Shown here piece after piece: positions 33,555 through 33,715 of a DNA stretch of 33,715 nucleotides. Positions within the stretch are counted from its first letter, which is position 1, and each line of letters starts with the position of its first letter. The DNA is from Richelia sp. SL_2_1. GTDB lineage: Bacteria; Cyanobacteriota; Cyanobacteriia; Cyanobacteriales; Nostocaceae. The notes below the pieces were generated by a model that was given only the letters and a program-made list of their open reading frames with translations, did not search any database and was not told the origin of the DNA. The translations under genes and the position numbers were made by a program. The stretch spans positions 1-33,715 of the forward strand of contig JAAUSO010000069.1 in the NCBI GenBank assembly GCA_012033205.1, given 5' to 3'.

Positions 33555-33700
33555 GACAGTTGACAGTTGACAGTTGACAGTTGACAGTTGACAGTGGACA
33601 GTGGACAGTTGACCTTTGACCTCTAACCTTTGACCTCTAACCTTTGACCTCTAACCTTTGACCTCTAACCTTGACCTCTAACCTTTGACCTTGTTGACCT
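33555..33700. repeat. Heptanucleotide repeats (GACAGTT, then GACCTCT-AACCTTT)
   Basis: About eight GACAGTT/GGACAGT units are followed by a 14-bp alternation of GACCTCT and AACCTTT that nearly reaches the right edge. It lies immediately upstream of the start of the minus-strand membrane-protein gene. Confidence 0.92.
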
Positions 33701-33715
33701 TCTTAGACCGTTCGA

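Overview
The window looks like chromosomal DNA of a filamentous, probably heterocyst-forming cyanobacterium (Nostocales). The evidence is photosystem I genes (psaF, psaJ, psaL), the heterocyst regulators hetZ and patU, two AMIN-domain septal amidases of the AmiC type, a Tic22-like protein, many HIP1 octamers GCGATCGC (for example 4971, 12355, 21891, 27321, 30489), and many tandem repeats with a 7-bp unit (STRR type), which are characteristic of heterocystous cyanobacteria. The gene order matches, from memory, the all0085 to alr0117 stretch of Anabaena (Nostoc) sp. PCC 7120, so this is core rather than accessory DNA. No transposase, phage gene, CRISPR array or rRNA was seen.

Layout. 1-2816 (minus): cell-shape cluster mreB-mreC-mreD, with an unusual repeat-expanded MreD N-terminus. 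3150-4936: tail-less SSB, a SIMPL-domain exported protein and an EVE-domain protein. 4937-10894: two tandem paralogous cell-wall amidases (amiC1, amiC2), each behind a long AT-rich intergenic region; the first region holds a compact foldable element. 11280-14518: murI and solanesyl diphosphate synthase. 15411-17573: hetZ and patU, read here as one continuous ORF because of an apparent one-base deletion. 17819-20129: a TgpA-like membrane transglutaminase homologue broken by two apparent one-base deletions and lacking the catalytic Cys and His. 20637-21792: RemA-like DUF370 protein and guanylate kinase, with an intricate leader between them. 21960-23707 (minus): psaF, psaJ, psaL. 23884-26800: tsaD, an alpha/beta hydrolase and an ACT-like protein. 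27204-28036: a frameshifted GNAT acetyltransferase and tRNA-Pro(UGG). 28834-32481: Tic22, PrmC, TsaC and a degenerate histidine-kinase-like protein. The end holds a second GNAT enzyme, a small membrane protein and more heptad repeats.

How the genes fit together. Several act at the envelope or septum of a filament: MreBCD (elongation), MurI (D-glutamate for peptidoglycan), AmiC1/AmiC2 (septal nanopores for cell-cell communication) and Tic22 (outer-membrane biogenesis). HetZ, PatU and the histidine-kinase-like protein belong to heterocyst differentiation and patterning. TsaD and TsaC both serve the t6A tRNA modification. PrmC methylates release factors.

Main points for a second look: four apparent single-base frameshifts clustered in three loci; the hetZ-patU junction; the remA-gmk leader with a short SD-preceded ORF, interleaved stems and a terminator; the foldable element at 5056-5166; heptad repeats at gene 3' ends that place stop codons in all sense frames; an Asn-to-Ser change in the MurI catalytic motif; and the in-frame 39-bp minisatellite in mreD.
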